64,000 bases of DNA from Mesorhizobium sp. B2-3-12 (lineage in GTDB: Bacteria; Pseudomonadota; Alphaproteobacteria; Rhizobiales; Rhizobiaceae), in contig NZ_VFVR01000002.1 of NCBI RefSeq assembly GCF_006442205.1, positions 496,001 through 560,000 on the forward strand, given 5' to 3'. Each line of letters starts with the position of its first letter. Position 1 is the stretch's first letter. This document shows, one piece after another, positions 9,401 through 19,894 of this stretch. The position numbers and the translations under genes were made by a program. Under the pieces are notes generated by a model. That model did no database searches and was not told the origin of the DNA. It saw only the letters and a program-made list of their open reading frames with translations.

Positions 9401-9412
9401 CGAAACGTTTCG
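9401..9412. promoter_or_regulatory. LacI operator 1
   Basis: A perfect 12-bp palindrome, CGAAACGTTTCG, four bases upstream of the lacI-type start codon. The central CG and A/T flanks are typical of LacI/GalR operators. Occupancy here should block the regulator's own expression. Confidence 0.75.
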
Positions 9413-9498
9413 TCACCCCTTTGTCACCAATACGTACGGAATCCTGTCCTTTTAGGCAAGAATCGAAATGCATCAAACTTCCGACACCTGATATCGGC

Positions 9499-9527
9499 TT
9501 GACACATTCGAAACGTTTAGATTAGCT
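9499..9527 (+). promoter_or_regulatory. Transporter promoter with embedded LacI operator 2
   Basis: TTGACA at 9499-9504 is a consensus -35 box. A 17-nt spacer and a weak -10 (TTAGCT, 9522-9527) follow. The spacer contains CGAAACGTTTAG at 9509-9520, matching operator 1 in 10 of 12 positions. A repressor bound there would cover the promoter. The ABC ATPase start is 42 nt beyond the -10 box. Confidence 0.65.
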
Positions 9528-9569
9528 TTTATAGACGTTGACGACGACGGAAGGGAGGCCGCCATTGTC

Positions 9570-11152
9570 ATGGAGCAGAGCAGTTCCCTTTCCTCGACGC
9601 AGGGTGCGGCATCGGATCGCTCGGATACGGTTCTGAGCGCCGAGCACATTTCCAAGAGTTTTGGCGGCATCGCCGCCCTGATCGATGTCGGCTTCGAACT
9701 GCGCCGCGGCGAGGTCCATGCGCTGATGGGCGAGAACGGCGCCGGCAAGTCGACGCTGATGAAGATCCTATCCGGCGTCTATACCGGCTACGAAGGCACG
9801 GTCCGCATCGACGGGCAGCCGGTCAGCTTCGCCGGCGTGCGCGATGCCGAGGATGCGGGCATCGCGATCATCCACCAGGAACTCAATTTGGTGCCGGAGC
9901 TCAGCGTCGCCGATAACATCTTCCTCGGGCGCGAGAAGCTGATCGCGGGACTGATCGTCGACCGCAAGGCGAGCAGCCGCGCCGCAAGCGCCCTTTTGCA
10001 GCGCCTCGGCATCGAACTCGATCCGGACGCACGCGTCGGCGCCTTGCGTGTCGGCGAACAGCAACTGGTCGAGATCGCCAAGGCGCTGTCGATGTCGGCG
10101 CGAATCCTGATCATGGACGAGCCGACCTCGGCGCTGTCGCCAGCCGAATGCCAGCGGCTGTTCCGCATCATCGGCCAGCTTGCCGACAGCGGCGTCGCCA
10201 TCGTCTACATCTCGCACCGCATCGACGAGGTGATGCATCTGGCCGGCCGCGTCACCATTTTTCGCGATGGACGCCATGTGCTGACGCGGCCGATGGCCGA
10301 ACTCGACGAGAATGCCATCATTTCGGCGATGGTCGGACGGGACCTGCTCGCATCCTCCCAAGACGAGCGGGATCCCGGCGGCCGTACCGTGCTTTCGGTC
10401 AGCGGTCTGTCGCTGTCGAAGCCCGACCGCCAGGGCTGGCGGCAGGTGATGGAAGGCGTCAGCTTCGATCTGGCCGCCGGAGAGATTCTGGGCATAGGCG
10501 GGCTGCTGGGCTCGGGCCGCACCGAGATCATGGAAGCGATCTTCGGCTCGAGCGATGGCCGCGCCGGCGGCGAGATCAGGCTCGACGGCCAGCCGGTGGA
10601 TATTCGTTCGCCACGTGACGCACGGCGGCTGGGCATCGCGCTCGTCACGGAGGACCGCAAGACACAAGGTCTGCATCTGCAGGCGTCGATATCGGACAAT
10701 GTGGCACTGCCGCTGGTCGGCGCGCTGGCGCGCTTCGGCATCCGCTCGCTGGCCGGCGAACAGGGGCTGGCGCGGCAGGCGGTGAAGGCGCTCGGCATAC
10801 GCTGCCGCGACATCGACCAGCCGGCCGGCACGCTGTCCGGCGGCAACCAGCAAAAGGTGGTCATCGGCAAATGGCTGTCGACCAGGCCACGCGTGCTTTT
10901 GCTCGACGAGCCGACGCGCGGCATCGATGTCGGCGCCAAGCGCGAGATCTACGACCTTATCTTCCGGCTTGCGGGCGATGGCTTGGCCATTGCCGTCATC
11001 AGCTCCGAGCTGCCGGAATTGCTGCATCTTTCCGACCGCATCCTGGTGATGGCCGACGGCCGCCAGACAGGCATTCTTACGCGCGGCGCGGCAAGCGAGG
11101 AGGCCATCATGCGTCTCGCCGCACCGCGCCGGACCCTATCGAGACCCGCCGC

Positions 11153-11156
<4 letters not shown>
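9570..11156 (+). CDS. Sugar ABC transporter, double ATPase (RbsA/MglA type)
   Basis: 528 residues in two tandem ATPase domains. The N-terminal domain has Walker A GENGAGKST (about residue 54) and Walker B ILIMDEPTS. The C-terminal domain has the degenerate Walker A GLLGSGRTE usual for this class, signature LSGGNQQK and Walker B LLLDEPTRG. It energises the permease and binding protein encoded next. GGGAGG lies about a dozen bases before the ATG. The stop overlaps the permease start (ATGA). Expression is expected to depend on the LacI operators upstream. Confidence 0.93.
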
Positions 11157-12462
<1,306 letters not shown>

Positions 12463-12466
<4 letters not shown>

Positions 12467-13431
12467 AACGACGTGACATGCTGAAGCTTGCCGCATTCGG
12501 CGCGGCCCTGCTGACCACCACGGCACTGCTCTCCACCGGCCATGCCTTCGCCCAGGACAAGAAGTGGAAGATCGGCTTCTCCCAGGTGACCACCATCGAG
12601 CCCTGGCGCGCCCAGTTCAACAAGGACATCATCGCCGAGGCCGCCAAGCATCCGGAAGTCGAGCTGATCATCACCGACGGCGAGGACAAGACCGAGAAGC
12701 AGGTCGCCGACGTCGAGAACCTGATCCGTCAGGAAGTCGACGCGCTTCTGGTGTCGCCGAAGGAATCGGCCGGCCTGACCGGTGTCGTGCAGCAGGCGAT
12801 CGACGCCAAGATCCCGGTCTTTGTGCTCGACCGCAATGTCGATACCAAGGACTACACGCAGTTCGTCGGCGGCGACAATGCGCTGATCGGCCGCGCGGCC
12901 GGTGAATATGCCGTCGAACTGCTCGGCGGCAAGGGCAAGGCGGCGGGCAATGTCGTCGAGATCTGGGGCGGCATGGGCACCCAGCCGGCGCATGACCGCC
13001 ATGACGGCTTCCATGAATTCACCGACAAGGAACCGGGCATCAAATACCTGCTCGACCAGCAATCGGGCGACTGGAAGCAGGACCAGGCCTACAATCTGAT
13101 GGCCAACGCGCTGAAGACCAACGAGAAGATCGATCTCGTCTACGGCCACAACGACCCGATGGCGTACGGCGCTTATCTCGCCGCCAAGGATGTCGGCCGC
13201 GAGAAGGACATCAAGTTCATCGGCATCGACGGCCTGCCCAACGAAGGCGTGCAGATGGTGAACAAGGGCGAACTGACGGCGACCTTCACCTATGTCACCC
13301 CAGGTGCTGAAGGCCTGCGCCAGGCGATCAAGTTCCTCAATGGCGAGAAGGTGGAGAAGACCATCACCTTGCCAACCGAGAAGATCACCAAGGAAAACGC
13401 CGCCCAGGTGCTGAAGGACAACGGGCTGTAA
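12463..13431 (+). CDS. Sugar-binding protein of the ABC importer (YtfQ-like)
   Basis: 322 residues: a secretion signal at 1-30 cleaved near AFA-QDKK, then a type I periplasmic sugar-binding fold. Segments GFSQVTTIEPWR, VFVLDRNVD and YGHNDPMAYGA resemble YtfQ, the galactofuranose-binding protein of E. coli, more than RbsB, so a furanose or related sugar is possible; the substrate remains unproven. It overlaps the permease stop by four bases. The gene order ATPase-permease-binding protein is reversed from many rbs operons. A palindromic repeat follows 35 nt downstream. Confidence 0.9.
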
Positions 13432-13466
13432 GTTTTCACGGGAGATACGTGCCGGCCCAGGGTCCA

Positions 13467-13672
13467 GCTTGGCACCCTTCCTCTCCCCCGTCGATCGGGG
13501 GAGAGGTGTCGAGCGCAGCTCGACGGAGTGGGGGTCGACCCTTGGCGCAGTGCGGAAGATTCTTGCGCCCTTGTCCCCTTTTGAGTATCCGTCGGCGGCG
13601 GTTGCCAAGTGGTTCCCCCACTCCGTCGCTGCTTCGCAGCGCCACCTCTCCCCCCTCCGGAGGGAGAGGAAA
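13467..13672. repeat. Modular palindromic intergenic repeat, copy A (units facing inward)
   Basis: Two diverged versions of one 60-75-bp unit face each other around a spacer of about 70 nt. The left unit (13467-13540) has the CTCTCCC...GGGAGAG hairpin, a small TCGAGC/GCTCGA hairpin, then GGAGTGGGGG. The right unit (13609-13672) is the same plan reversed. The element fills the gap between the convergent sugar-binding-protein and marR genes, so it may also act as a bidirectional terminator. Copies B and C are at 29.4 and 57.8 kb. Confidence 0.85.
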
Positions 13673-13683
13673 CGACTCGTACC

Positions 13684-14145
13684 TTACGCCAGCTTCGCCA
13701 GCAGCTTCATGAAAGTGGCGATCTCCTTGGCCGAGAGCGGCGCCAGGGTTTCCTGCGTGATCTCGCGGGCCAGCGGTATCAGGCGCTCGATCGCGTCGCG
13801 GCCCTCCGGCGTCAGGTTCACCAGCAGCCGCCTTTTGTCGACCTCATGCCTGGAAAGCTCGACCAGGCCACGCGCCTTCAGCCGGTCGATGACGCCTTTC
13901 ACCGTGGCGGCATCCATGGCGATCAACGTGCCAAGCTGGTTCTGCGAGGTCTCGCCAACGTCGCGCAATTTGGCGAGCGCGGCGAATTGCGGCGGCGTCA
14001 GGTCGGCGATGCGGGCGGCGAAGATCGAAACATGGCGCTGATGCGCCTTGCGCAGGATGAAGCCGACCTGCTCCTGCAGGAGGTAGTCGTGATCGTCGAC
14101 CTCCTCGGCCTCGACCAGCTTGAGCAGATTGTCCTCGGCGCTCAC
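13684..14145 (-). CDS. MarR-family regulator of the nicotinate-type operon
   Basis: 153 residues with the MarR winged helix: the DNA-recognition region spans about residues 60-105 (LTPPQFAALAKLRDVG, then MDAATVKGVIDRLKARGLV) and the wing about 108-122. The start is GTG at 14145, overlapping the TGA of the DUF1185 gene by four bases; longer frames are shadows. It is the last gene of the operon. MarR proteins NicR (Pseudomonas) and BpsR (Bordetella) respond to 6-hydroxynicotinate and repress nic genes, so the same ligand is a reasonable hypothesis here. A candidate operator lies in the pncA divergent region. Confidence 0.9.
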   Translation of the reverse strand: MSAEDNLLKLVEAEEVDDHDYLLQEQVGFILRKAHQRHVSIFAARIADLTPPQFAALAKLRDVGETSQNQLGTLIAMDAATVKGVIDRLKARGLVELSRHEVDKRRLLVNLTPEGRDAIERLIPLAREITQETLAPLSAKEIATFMKLLAKLA

Positions 14146-14726
14146 CGCAGCCCGTCCCAGGCTTTTATCCCGTCCGCCGCGAGGCCACCCATGCGATTGT
14201 GGATGCGCGGGCCGCAGGTCATGGCAAGGCAGAACAGGATCTCGTCGGGACGCGGGCCGTCGCTGATGCCGATTTCCATGGCGTCGAAATGGCTGCGCAC
14301 ATAGGCGGCGTTGATGTGGCCGAGCGGCACGTCGAGCTTCGAGCCGAAGGCGCCGACCTTCTTCGCCGACGGCACGATTGCCTTGGCATCGCCCAGCCGC
14401 TCGCGCATAGCGTAGCCGCCTGGCACATGCCACAGCGCACCGTGTTCCAGCTCGCCGGCGCTGCCGACGATGGCGCCCTTGCCGTAACCGTCGATCTGTT
14501 TGACGTCACCGCCAAGCGCGGCGATGAGCTTGTCGGAGAGCAGCAGACCGAGCGGCTTCAGATCCTCCATCGCGCTTTGCAGATCCTCGACATAGCGCCC
14601 GGCGAACGGATTCCTGACCACGGCCATGGCCGCGGCACGCCGGCGCGGCACCTCAGCGACAGGCCCGCCCTCATGAAAAATTTCCTCGCTCAGCACCGCG
14701 ACCTTGCGGATCGGGAATTCAGGCAT
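14142..14726 (-). CDS. Amino acid synthesis family protein (DUF1185)
   Basis: 194 residues, the usual length for Pfam AA_synth. Conserved family segments are IRKVAVLSEEIFHEGG (N-terminus), RNPFAGRYVEDL (about residue 40), GKGAIVGSAGELEHGAL (about 85) and ISDGPRPDEI near the C-terminus. The family name comes from old annotation; its reaction is unknown. The ATG at 14726 overlaps the UPF0280 stop by eight bases and its own stop overlaps marR. Position in this operon suggests a step after ring reduction, or an accessory role. This is inference only. Confidence 0.88.
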   Translation of the reverse strand: MPEFPIRKVAVLSEEIFHEGGPVAEVPRRRAAAMAVVRNPFAGRYVEDLQSAMEDLKPLGLLLSDKLIAALGGDVKQIDGYGKGAIVGSAGELEHGALWHVPGGYAMRERLGDAKAIVPSAKKVGAFGSKLDVPLGHINAAYVRSHFDAMEIGISDGPRPDEILFCLAMTCGPRIHNRMGGLAADGIKAWDGLR

Positions 14727-15603
14727 GGGCAACTTCCTCCGGTTCATGCTTGTCGGGCGCGCCGAGTGCCACTGCGCCGCTGATGCGGGTCTCCCCACCC
14801 AGAAACAGCGCCGATGCGGCAATCAGGCCGCGGCGGCGAAAATCTTCGGCGACGGCAAGGCCATTGTCCAGGGCGCGTGCCACTTCATCAGGTGCAAGCG
14901 TGCCGACGGCTTGTGTCACCAGACGCGTGCCAAGATCGCTGTCTGGCGACAAGTCGCGTGCGGGAACGCGTCTGATGGCGGGATTGCCTGGCAGGTCCAC
15001 CGCATTGGCGATGAGCGTCGCCGCCGCATCTGCCTCGGCGCCGGTCCGCGCCAGCACGGTGACGGCGTCGGCGATGCCGAGCGAGAAGGAGCGGCCTCGC
15101 CAGCCGCTGGTGGCAACGCCACGCACGCCATCCGCCGCGCGGATCGTGATCCGGTCGGCCATGCCGTTGCCCGTGCCGGCGACCGCCAATCCCATCGAAC
15201 GGCCCTTGCCGATGTGCAGGGCGCTGTCGCCGCCATTGTTGACATAGGCGCGATCGAGCTTGCGCCCGGCAAGCAGCGCGGCGAGCATTTCGTCGGCTAC
15301 CGATCCGGCCACGGCGGCCATCGGGGTGATGAAGCATTCGGCCAGGGGCATGACGGCTGCTTCCATGCGGCGCGCCGTCGGGCCGGCAAAGGCGCGCGGC
15401 GCCAGGAAAAACGCCGGGAGGCGCAGGTCGGGGAGCTCTTCGACCAACTCCATCAGGATGGTCTGGAAGCGAGCGACGGCCTGCTCATAGGCCAGGCGGC
15501 TTTCATTCGCCTCGCCAAAAGCCTCGACGATCAGGTCGATCGGCCCGTGGTTCAGATGTAGCCGCTTGCCGTCCTGCAGCCAGTGCGCTTGCGGGCCTTG
15601 CAT
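14719..15603 (-). CDS. UPF0280 family protein, ApbE superfamily (putative flavin transferase)
   Basis: 294 residues. The core resembles ApbE FMN transferases: AYVNNGGDSALHIG (about 119-132) parallels the ApbE N-x-GGD motif, GVATSG (162-167) parallels the substrate-binding TSG, and ADAVTVLA followed by AEADAAATLIANAV matches the C-terminal ApbE signature with its metal-ligand region. The family has no assigned activity. The ATG at 15603-15601 shares one base with the stop of the 6-hydroxynicotinate reductase gene, so the two are translated together. Because the characterised E. barkeri reductase carries covalent flavin, this is a strong candidate for its flavinylating enzyme. Confidence 0.85.
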   Translation of the reverse strand: MQGPQAHWLQDGKRLHLNHGPIDLIVEAFGEANESRLAYEQAVARFQTILMELVEELPDLRLPAFFLAPRAFAGPTARRMEAAVMPLAECFITPMAAVAGSVADEMLAALLAGRKLDRAYVNNGGDSALHIGKGRSMGLAVAGTGNGMADRITIRAADGVRGVATSGWRGRSFSLGIADAVTVLARTGAEADAAATLIANAVDLPGNPAIRRVPARDLSPDSDLGTRLVTQAVGTLAPDEVARALDNGLAVAEDFRRRGLIAASALFLGGETRISGAVALGAPDKHEPEEVAHA

Positions 15604-17144
15604 CACCCGGCCCCGTTCGAGCCGGCGCGGCGCAATTGCGCCAGCGGCGGCCACGGATTGCCGGCAGGCGCATCGCCGCCGCGGCGCGGATTGAGATATT
15701 CGCCGCCCTTGGCAACGATGTCTTCGACGCTGCGTATCTCGGCCTCGTAGCCGCCGAGCCTGACATAGTCGTCGCGGCGCAAGGTAAATTCGATCGGCGC
15801 CACCAAGGCCGGCGTCGGCACATAGCCGAAGGCGCCTTCCGGCACCCTGGTGACATCGACCATCAGCGTGATGCCGCCACCCGGCCAGACATAGACCGGC
15901 GCGCCGCCGACCGTCACGTAGGTCTTCAGGCCTTGCACCGAGCGGGTGAGATTGACGGGGTTTTCGGTGACGCCGGCGCGCAGCGAGCCGCCGGCGCCGC
16001 CGATGAACAGCACGGTGCACAAGGCCGGCTCGCAATTGTCCTCGATCAGATTGACGGATTTCCGCAACCGCTCCGGAAACGGTTTTTCGACCGGCTTCAG
16101 CTCGTCGTCGAGTTCGTAATAGGCGAACTGCTCGCCGGTGGTCGAAACCATCAGCAGCGACAGGCCCGGCCGTGCGCCCTTCTTGGCGTTCCATTCGCCG
16201 AGGATCGACAGCGGATCCGATATGCTGGTGCCGCCCCAGCCTAGGCCTGGCTCGGAGACCTTGAAATAGCGGCCCGGCGTCGAGCGGCGGCCGACGATCT
16301 TGATGCCGGTATCCTGCCAGCCCAGCACCTTGCCGGCCTGGTGTTCGGAGACGACGCCGGTGATGTGGTCGTCGACCACCACGACCTCGTCGACCAGTCC
16401 GCGCCATTGCGTGGCGAACATGCCGATGGTCGCCGAGCCGCAGCCGACCCGCATGCGGTGTTCGGCCTTGCCGTCGATGACAGGTGGTTTGCCGGCTTCG
16501 ACGATCACCGTCGCGCCGCCGTCGATGGCGAGTTCCACCGGCTTGCGGTTGCACAAATCGAGCAGCGCATCACAGGTGGCGCGGCCCTCCGCCTTGGAGC
16601 CGCCGGTCAGGTGATGCACGCCGCCCAGCGACAGCATCTGCGAGCCATATTCGCCCGTGGTGACATGGCCGATGGCCTCGCCTTGCGACCGCACCACAGC
16701 CGTTTCGGGTCCGAGATGACGGTCGGTGTCGATCTTCACCTTGACGCCGCAGTAGGAGAAGATGCCTTCGGTTACCACCGTGACGAGATCGACGCCCTCG
16801 ACCTCCTGGCTGACGATGAAGGGTGCGGGCTTATAGTCGGGATAGGTGGTGCCGGCGCCGATCGCCGTCACGAAGCGGCGGGCGGTGTTGACCAGTTCGC
16901 CATCCCACTGCTCGCCCTCGGCGACAAAGGGCACCATGGCAGCCCCGGTCTCGGCCGCATGGTCGAGGATGGTCAGCGGGTCCATGCGCACGATCTGGCC
17001 GGCGACATTGCCATAGCGGTCGCAGGCGCCGGTGCGGCCGTCGGCGATGTAGCACATGACCGGACAGGCATCGCAGCGGATCTTTTCCGCCACCAGCTTC
17101 TCGCCGGGATCATGGGTTTCGAAGCGCTCGGCAAGCTCGCTCAT
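15603..17144 (-). CDS. 6-Hydroxynicotinate reductase-like iron-sulfur flavoprotein
   Basis: 513 residues, collinear with proteins annotated as 6-hydroxynicotinate reductase (Hnr), which in E. barkeri reduces 6-hydroxynicotinate to 1,4,5,6-tetrahydro-6-oxonicotinate using ferredoxin. The N-terminus has a four-cysteine cluster motif, Cys24-x2-Cys27-x3-Cys31-x9-Cys41. Further cysteines at 132, 191, 198 and 235 could bind more clusters. DGGAT at 208-212 is a weak match to the ApbE flavinylation motif, lacking its Ser/Thr before Gly. The start overlaps the Mo-subunit stop by four bases. It is expected to be a cytoplasmic flavin/Fe-S enzyme. Confidence 0.85.
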   Translation of the reverse strand: MSELAERFETHDPGEKLVAEKIRCDACPVMCYIADGRTGACDRYGNVAGQIVRMDPLTILDHAAETGAAMVPFVAEGEQWDGELVNTARRFVTAIGAGTTYPDYKPAPFIVSQEVEGVDLVTVVTEGIFSYCGVKVKIDTDRHLGPETAVVRSQGEAIGHVTTGEYGSQMLSLGGVHHLTGGSKAEGRATCDALLDLCNRKPVELAIDGGATVIVEAGKPPVIDGKAEHRMRVGCGSATIGMFATQWRGLVDEVVVVDDHITGVVSEHQAGKVLGWQDTGIKIVGRRSTPGRYFKVSEPGLGWGGTSISDPLSILGEWNAKKGARPGLSLLMVSTTGEQFAYYELDDELKPVEKPFPERLRKSVNLIEDNCEPALCTVLFIGGAGGSLRAGVTENPVNLTRSVQGLKTYVTVGGAPVYVWPGGGITLMVDVTRVPEGAFGYVPTPALVAPIEFTLRRDDYVRLGGYEAEIRSVEDIVAKGGEYLNPRRGGDAPAGNPWPPLAQLRRAGSNGAG

Positions 17145-19894
17145 TGGCGTGCCTCCTTGTCGCGAATGGCCGCCAGGATGCGGCTTGGCGTTGCCGGCAC
17201 CTTGGTGACCAGCACGCCGGTGGCGTGACGGATGGCGTTGAGGATCGCCGGCGCCGTCGGGATCAGCACATGCTCGCCCAGACCCTTGGCGCCGAACGGC
17301 CCTTCGCGATCGGGAACCTCGATCAGGATGGTCTCGATCGGCGGCACGTCGCCGATGGTCGGGATGAGATAGTCGTGCAAATTCTCGGTGCGGCCGGGGA
17401 TGTATTCTTCCATCAGCGCCATGCCGATGCCTTGCGCTATGCCGCCCTCGATCTGGCCCTCGACCAGCAGCGGGTTGATCGCCTTGCCGACATCGTGCGC
17501 GGCGGTGATTTTCAAGAGCTTCACCGTGCCGAGCTTGAGATCGACCTCCAACTCGGCGATCTGCGCGCCGTAACCATAGACAGCATAGGGCTTGCCCTGG
17601 CCCTTCGCGTCGAGCGGCAGCGTCGGCGGGTCGTAGGTCTCCTCGGCGCGGAAGACGAAGCCGTCGGCATCGGCGTCGAGCGCGGCGAGGTCGATGCGGC
17701 GGGTGGCCTCGCCCTCGCGGATGACGATCGCCGCGCCATCCAGTCGCAGGGAAGCCTTGTCCGAGACATTGGCGAAGCGCAGGATTTTTTCGCGCAAGGC
17801 GCGGCCCGCCTTTTCGGCCGCCTTGCCGGTGACGAAAGTCTGTCGTGAGGCAGAGGTCTTCCCGGCGTCGGGGCTGATTGCCGTATCGGCGCTCTTCAGC
17901 TGGAATTTCTCCAGCGGCAGGCCGAGCGCGTCGGCGCAGATCTGGGTGATGACGGTGTTGGAGCCCTGGCCGATGTCGACGGCGCCCTGGTGCAGGATGA
18001 CGGCGCCCGAGGGTGCGATGCCGACCCTAATGGTCGACGGATTGGGCAGCGAGGTGTTGCCGCAACCATACCAGCACGAAGCGACGCCGACGCCACGCTT
18101 TCTATCGATGCTGGCGCTGTTGAACGCATCGGCGTCAGCCGTCGCCCGCGCCCAGTGCGGCCGCAGGGCTTCGAGGCATTCGGCGATGCCGACGCCAGAC
18201 TCCAGACGCTGCCCGGTAACCGTTTCGGAGCCGTTCCGAAGGCAGTTCGTCAGGCGAAACTCGAGCCGATCCATACCGAGCTTGCCGGCGAGCTCGTCAT
18301 AAAGCGTCTCCTGCATGATCGTCGCCTGCGGCACGCCGAAGCCACGGAAGGCGCCAGCAATCGGGCCATGGGTGTGGATGGCGCGGCCCTCGGCGCGGTA
18401 GTTGGGCGTCGCATAGGGGCCGGACGCATGCACCGGCACGCGGTTGGCCACCGTCGGACCCCAGCTTGCATAGGCGCCGGTGTTGAAATCGCCTTCGAAG
18501 ACCATGCCGGTGACATGACCGTCGGCATCGACACCGATGGTGGCCTGCATTTCGGCGGGATGGCGCTTGGTGGTCGACATCATCGATTCGTTGCGCGTGT
18601 AGGCGAGCGCCGCCGCCCGCCCGGTCTTCAGCGCCACAAGACCGATGAGGGGCTGCAGGGAAACGTCGAGCTTGGAACCGAAGCCGCCGCCGGTCGCGGT
18701 CGGCACGATGCGCACCTTGTCGACGGCAAGGCCAAGCACTTTGGCCGTATCGTCGCGGTCCATGTAGGGTGCCTGGGTGCAGGCGACGACGACCAGCGTG
18801 TCGCCGTCGAGATAGGCATAGCCGGCTTCCGGCTCGATATAGGCATGCTCGACATAGGAGGTCTCGATCGCGCCGGTCGCGGTGACGGCCGCATCGGCAA
18901 GCGCTGCCTCGGGATCGCCGCGCTCGACAAAGCCCTTGGTCAACAGATTGGCCGGGCGGTTTCCGTGGATCAGCGCCGCGCCCTCGGCCTGCGCGTCGCA
19001 AGGCTGGAGAACATGCGGCAATTCGGTCCAGCGAATCGGGAAACCCGACAGATCGAGATCGGCAATCGCCTCGCGCTCGCCGGCGACCAGCGCCACCGCC
19101 TCGCCGCGAAGCCGGGCAAAGCCTTCGGCCAGCGCCGGCTGGTCGGCGAATGGGCCGATAACGCCGAAACAGTTTTTTCCCGGGATGTCGGCGGCTGTGA
19201 AAACGCCCGCGATGCCTGGATGCGCCTTCGCCCAGCCATCGATGTCGCCGAAGGCGAAGCCGGCATGGTAATGGGGCGAGCGGATCACCAGCACGGCAAG
19301 CGCATCGGCCGGAAAGGAATCGCCGCCGAACTTTTCGTCGCCGGTGACCTTGGGAACGCCGTCGAGCCTGACCGGTGACGCGCCAATGGCGTGGCCGGCC
19401 CGAGGCAGACGGAAATCCAGGCTGGCGGTCTGGAGGGAGGCCTCCATCACAGCGGCGATGATCTTGCGGTAGCCGGTGCAGCGGCAGAGGATCCCGCCCA
19501 GCGCGTCCTGCACCTCGGTTTCGGTCGGCCTGGGTTCGGTATCCAGCAGCGCGGTGGCGGCGACCAGCAGCGCCGGCGTGCAGATGCCGCATTGCGCGGC
19601 GCCATGCGTCAGGAACGAGGCTTGCAGCGCCGACAGCCGGCCATTGGCCAGTCCTTCGACCGTCGTCACCGCGGTGCCAGCGGCCGAGGCCGCCGGCATC
19701 AGGCAGGCGCAGACGGGGTCGCCGTCGACCAGCACCGTGCAGGCGCCGCAATCGCCGGCGTCACAGCCGACCTTGGTGCCGGTGAGCCGCAACTCCTCGC
19801 GCAACACCGAAGACAGCCGGCGCAGCGGCGGCACGCTGACCGAGACAGCGGCGCCATTGACCGCGAAGGCGATATCGGCGCGATCCATGCTCAT
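17141..19894 (-). CDS. Molybdenum hydroxylase large subunit with fused [2Fe-2S] domain (putative nicotinate hydroxylase)
   Basis: 917 residues. Residues 1-155 are the xanthine-dehydrogenase-family iron-sulfur domain: plant-type cluster Cys44, Cys49, Cys52, Cys64 and helical cluster Cys102, Cys105, Cys137, Cys139. From about 170 it is the molybdopterin-cytosine-dinucleotide subunit, with GGGFGSK (about 390), AFRGFG (about 510) and the catalytic Glu874 in GLGEH. Electrons pass to the FAD subunit encoded upstream (four-base overlap). The fusion of the iron-sulfur and Mo parts differs from separate-subunit nicotinate dehydrogenases. Substrate assignment rests on the neighbouring 6-hydroxynicotinate reductase and pncA; other N-heterocycles are possible. 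Confidence 0.88.
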   Translation of the reverse strand: MSMDRADIAFAVNGAAVSVSVPPLRRLSSVLREELRLTGTKVGCDAGDCGACTVLVDGDPVCACLMPAASAAGTAVTTVEGLANGRLSALQASFLTHGAAQCGICTPALLVAATALLDTEPRPTETEVQDALGGILCRCTGYRKIIAAVMEASLQTASLDFRLPRAGHAIGASPVRLDGVPKVTGDEKFGGDSFPADALAVLVIRSPHYHAGFAFGDIDGWAKAHPGIAGVFTAADIPGKNCFGVIGPFADQPALAEGFARLRGEAVALVAGEREAIADLDLSGFPIRWTELPHVLQPCDAQAEGAALIHGNRPANLLTKGFVERGDPEAALADAAVTATGAIETSYVEHAYIEPEAGYAYLDGDTLVVVACTQAPYMDRDDTAKVLGLAVDKVRIVPTATGGGFGSKLDVSLQPLIGLVALKTGRAAALAYTRNESMMSTTKRHPAEMQATIGVDADGHVTGMVFEGDFNTGAYASWGPTVANRVPVHASGPYATPNYRAEGRAIHTHGPIAGAFRGFGVPQATIMQETLYDELAGKLGMDRLEFRLTNCLRNGSETVTGQRLESGVGIAECLEALRPHWARATADADAFNSASIDRKRGVGVASCWYGCGNTSLPNPSTIRVGIAPSGAVILHQGAVDIGQGSNTVITQICADALGLPLEKFQLKSADTAISPDAGKTSASRQTFVTGKAAEKAGRALREKILRFANVSDKASLRLDGAAIVIREGEATRRIDLAALDADADGFVFRAEETYDPPTLPLDAKGQGKPYAVYGYGAQIAELEVDLKLGTVKLLKITAAHDVGKAINPLLVEGQIEGGIAQGIGMALMEEYIPGRTENLHDYLIPTIGDVPPIETILIEVPDREGPFGAKGLGEHVLIPTAPAILNAIRHATGVLVTKVPATPSRILAAIRDKEARQ

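Noticed and set aside
14719..16554. A 611-codon reverse frame spanning two genes
   Set aside because: Only its C-terminal 294 codons are the UPF0280 gene; the upstream part is an out-of-frame reading of the 6-hydroxynicotinate reductase gene.
17990..19378. A 462-codon forward frame opposite the Mo subunit
   Set aside because: It is antisense to an unambiguous molybdenum hydroxylase.
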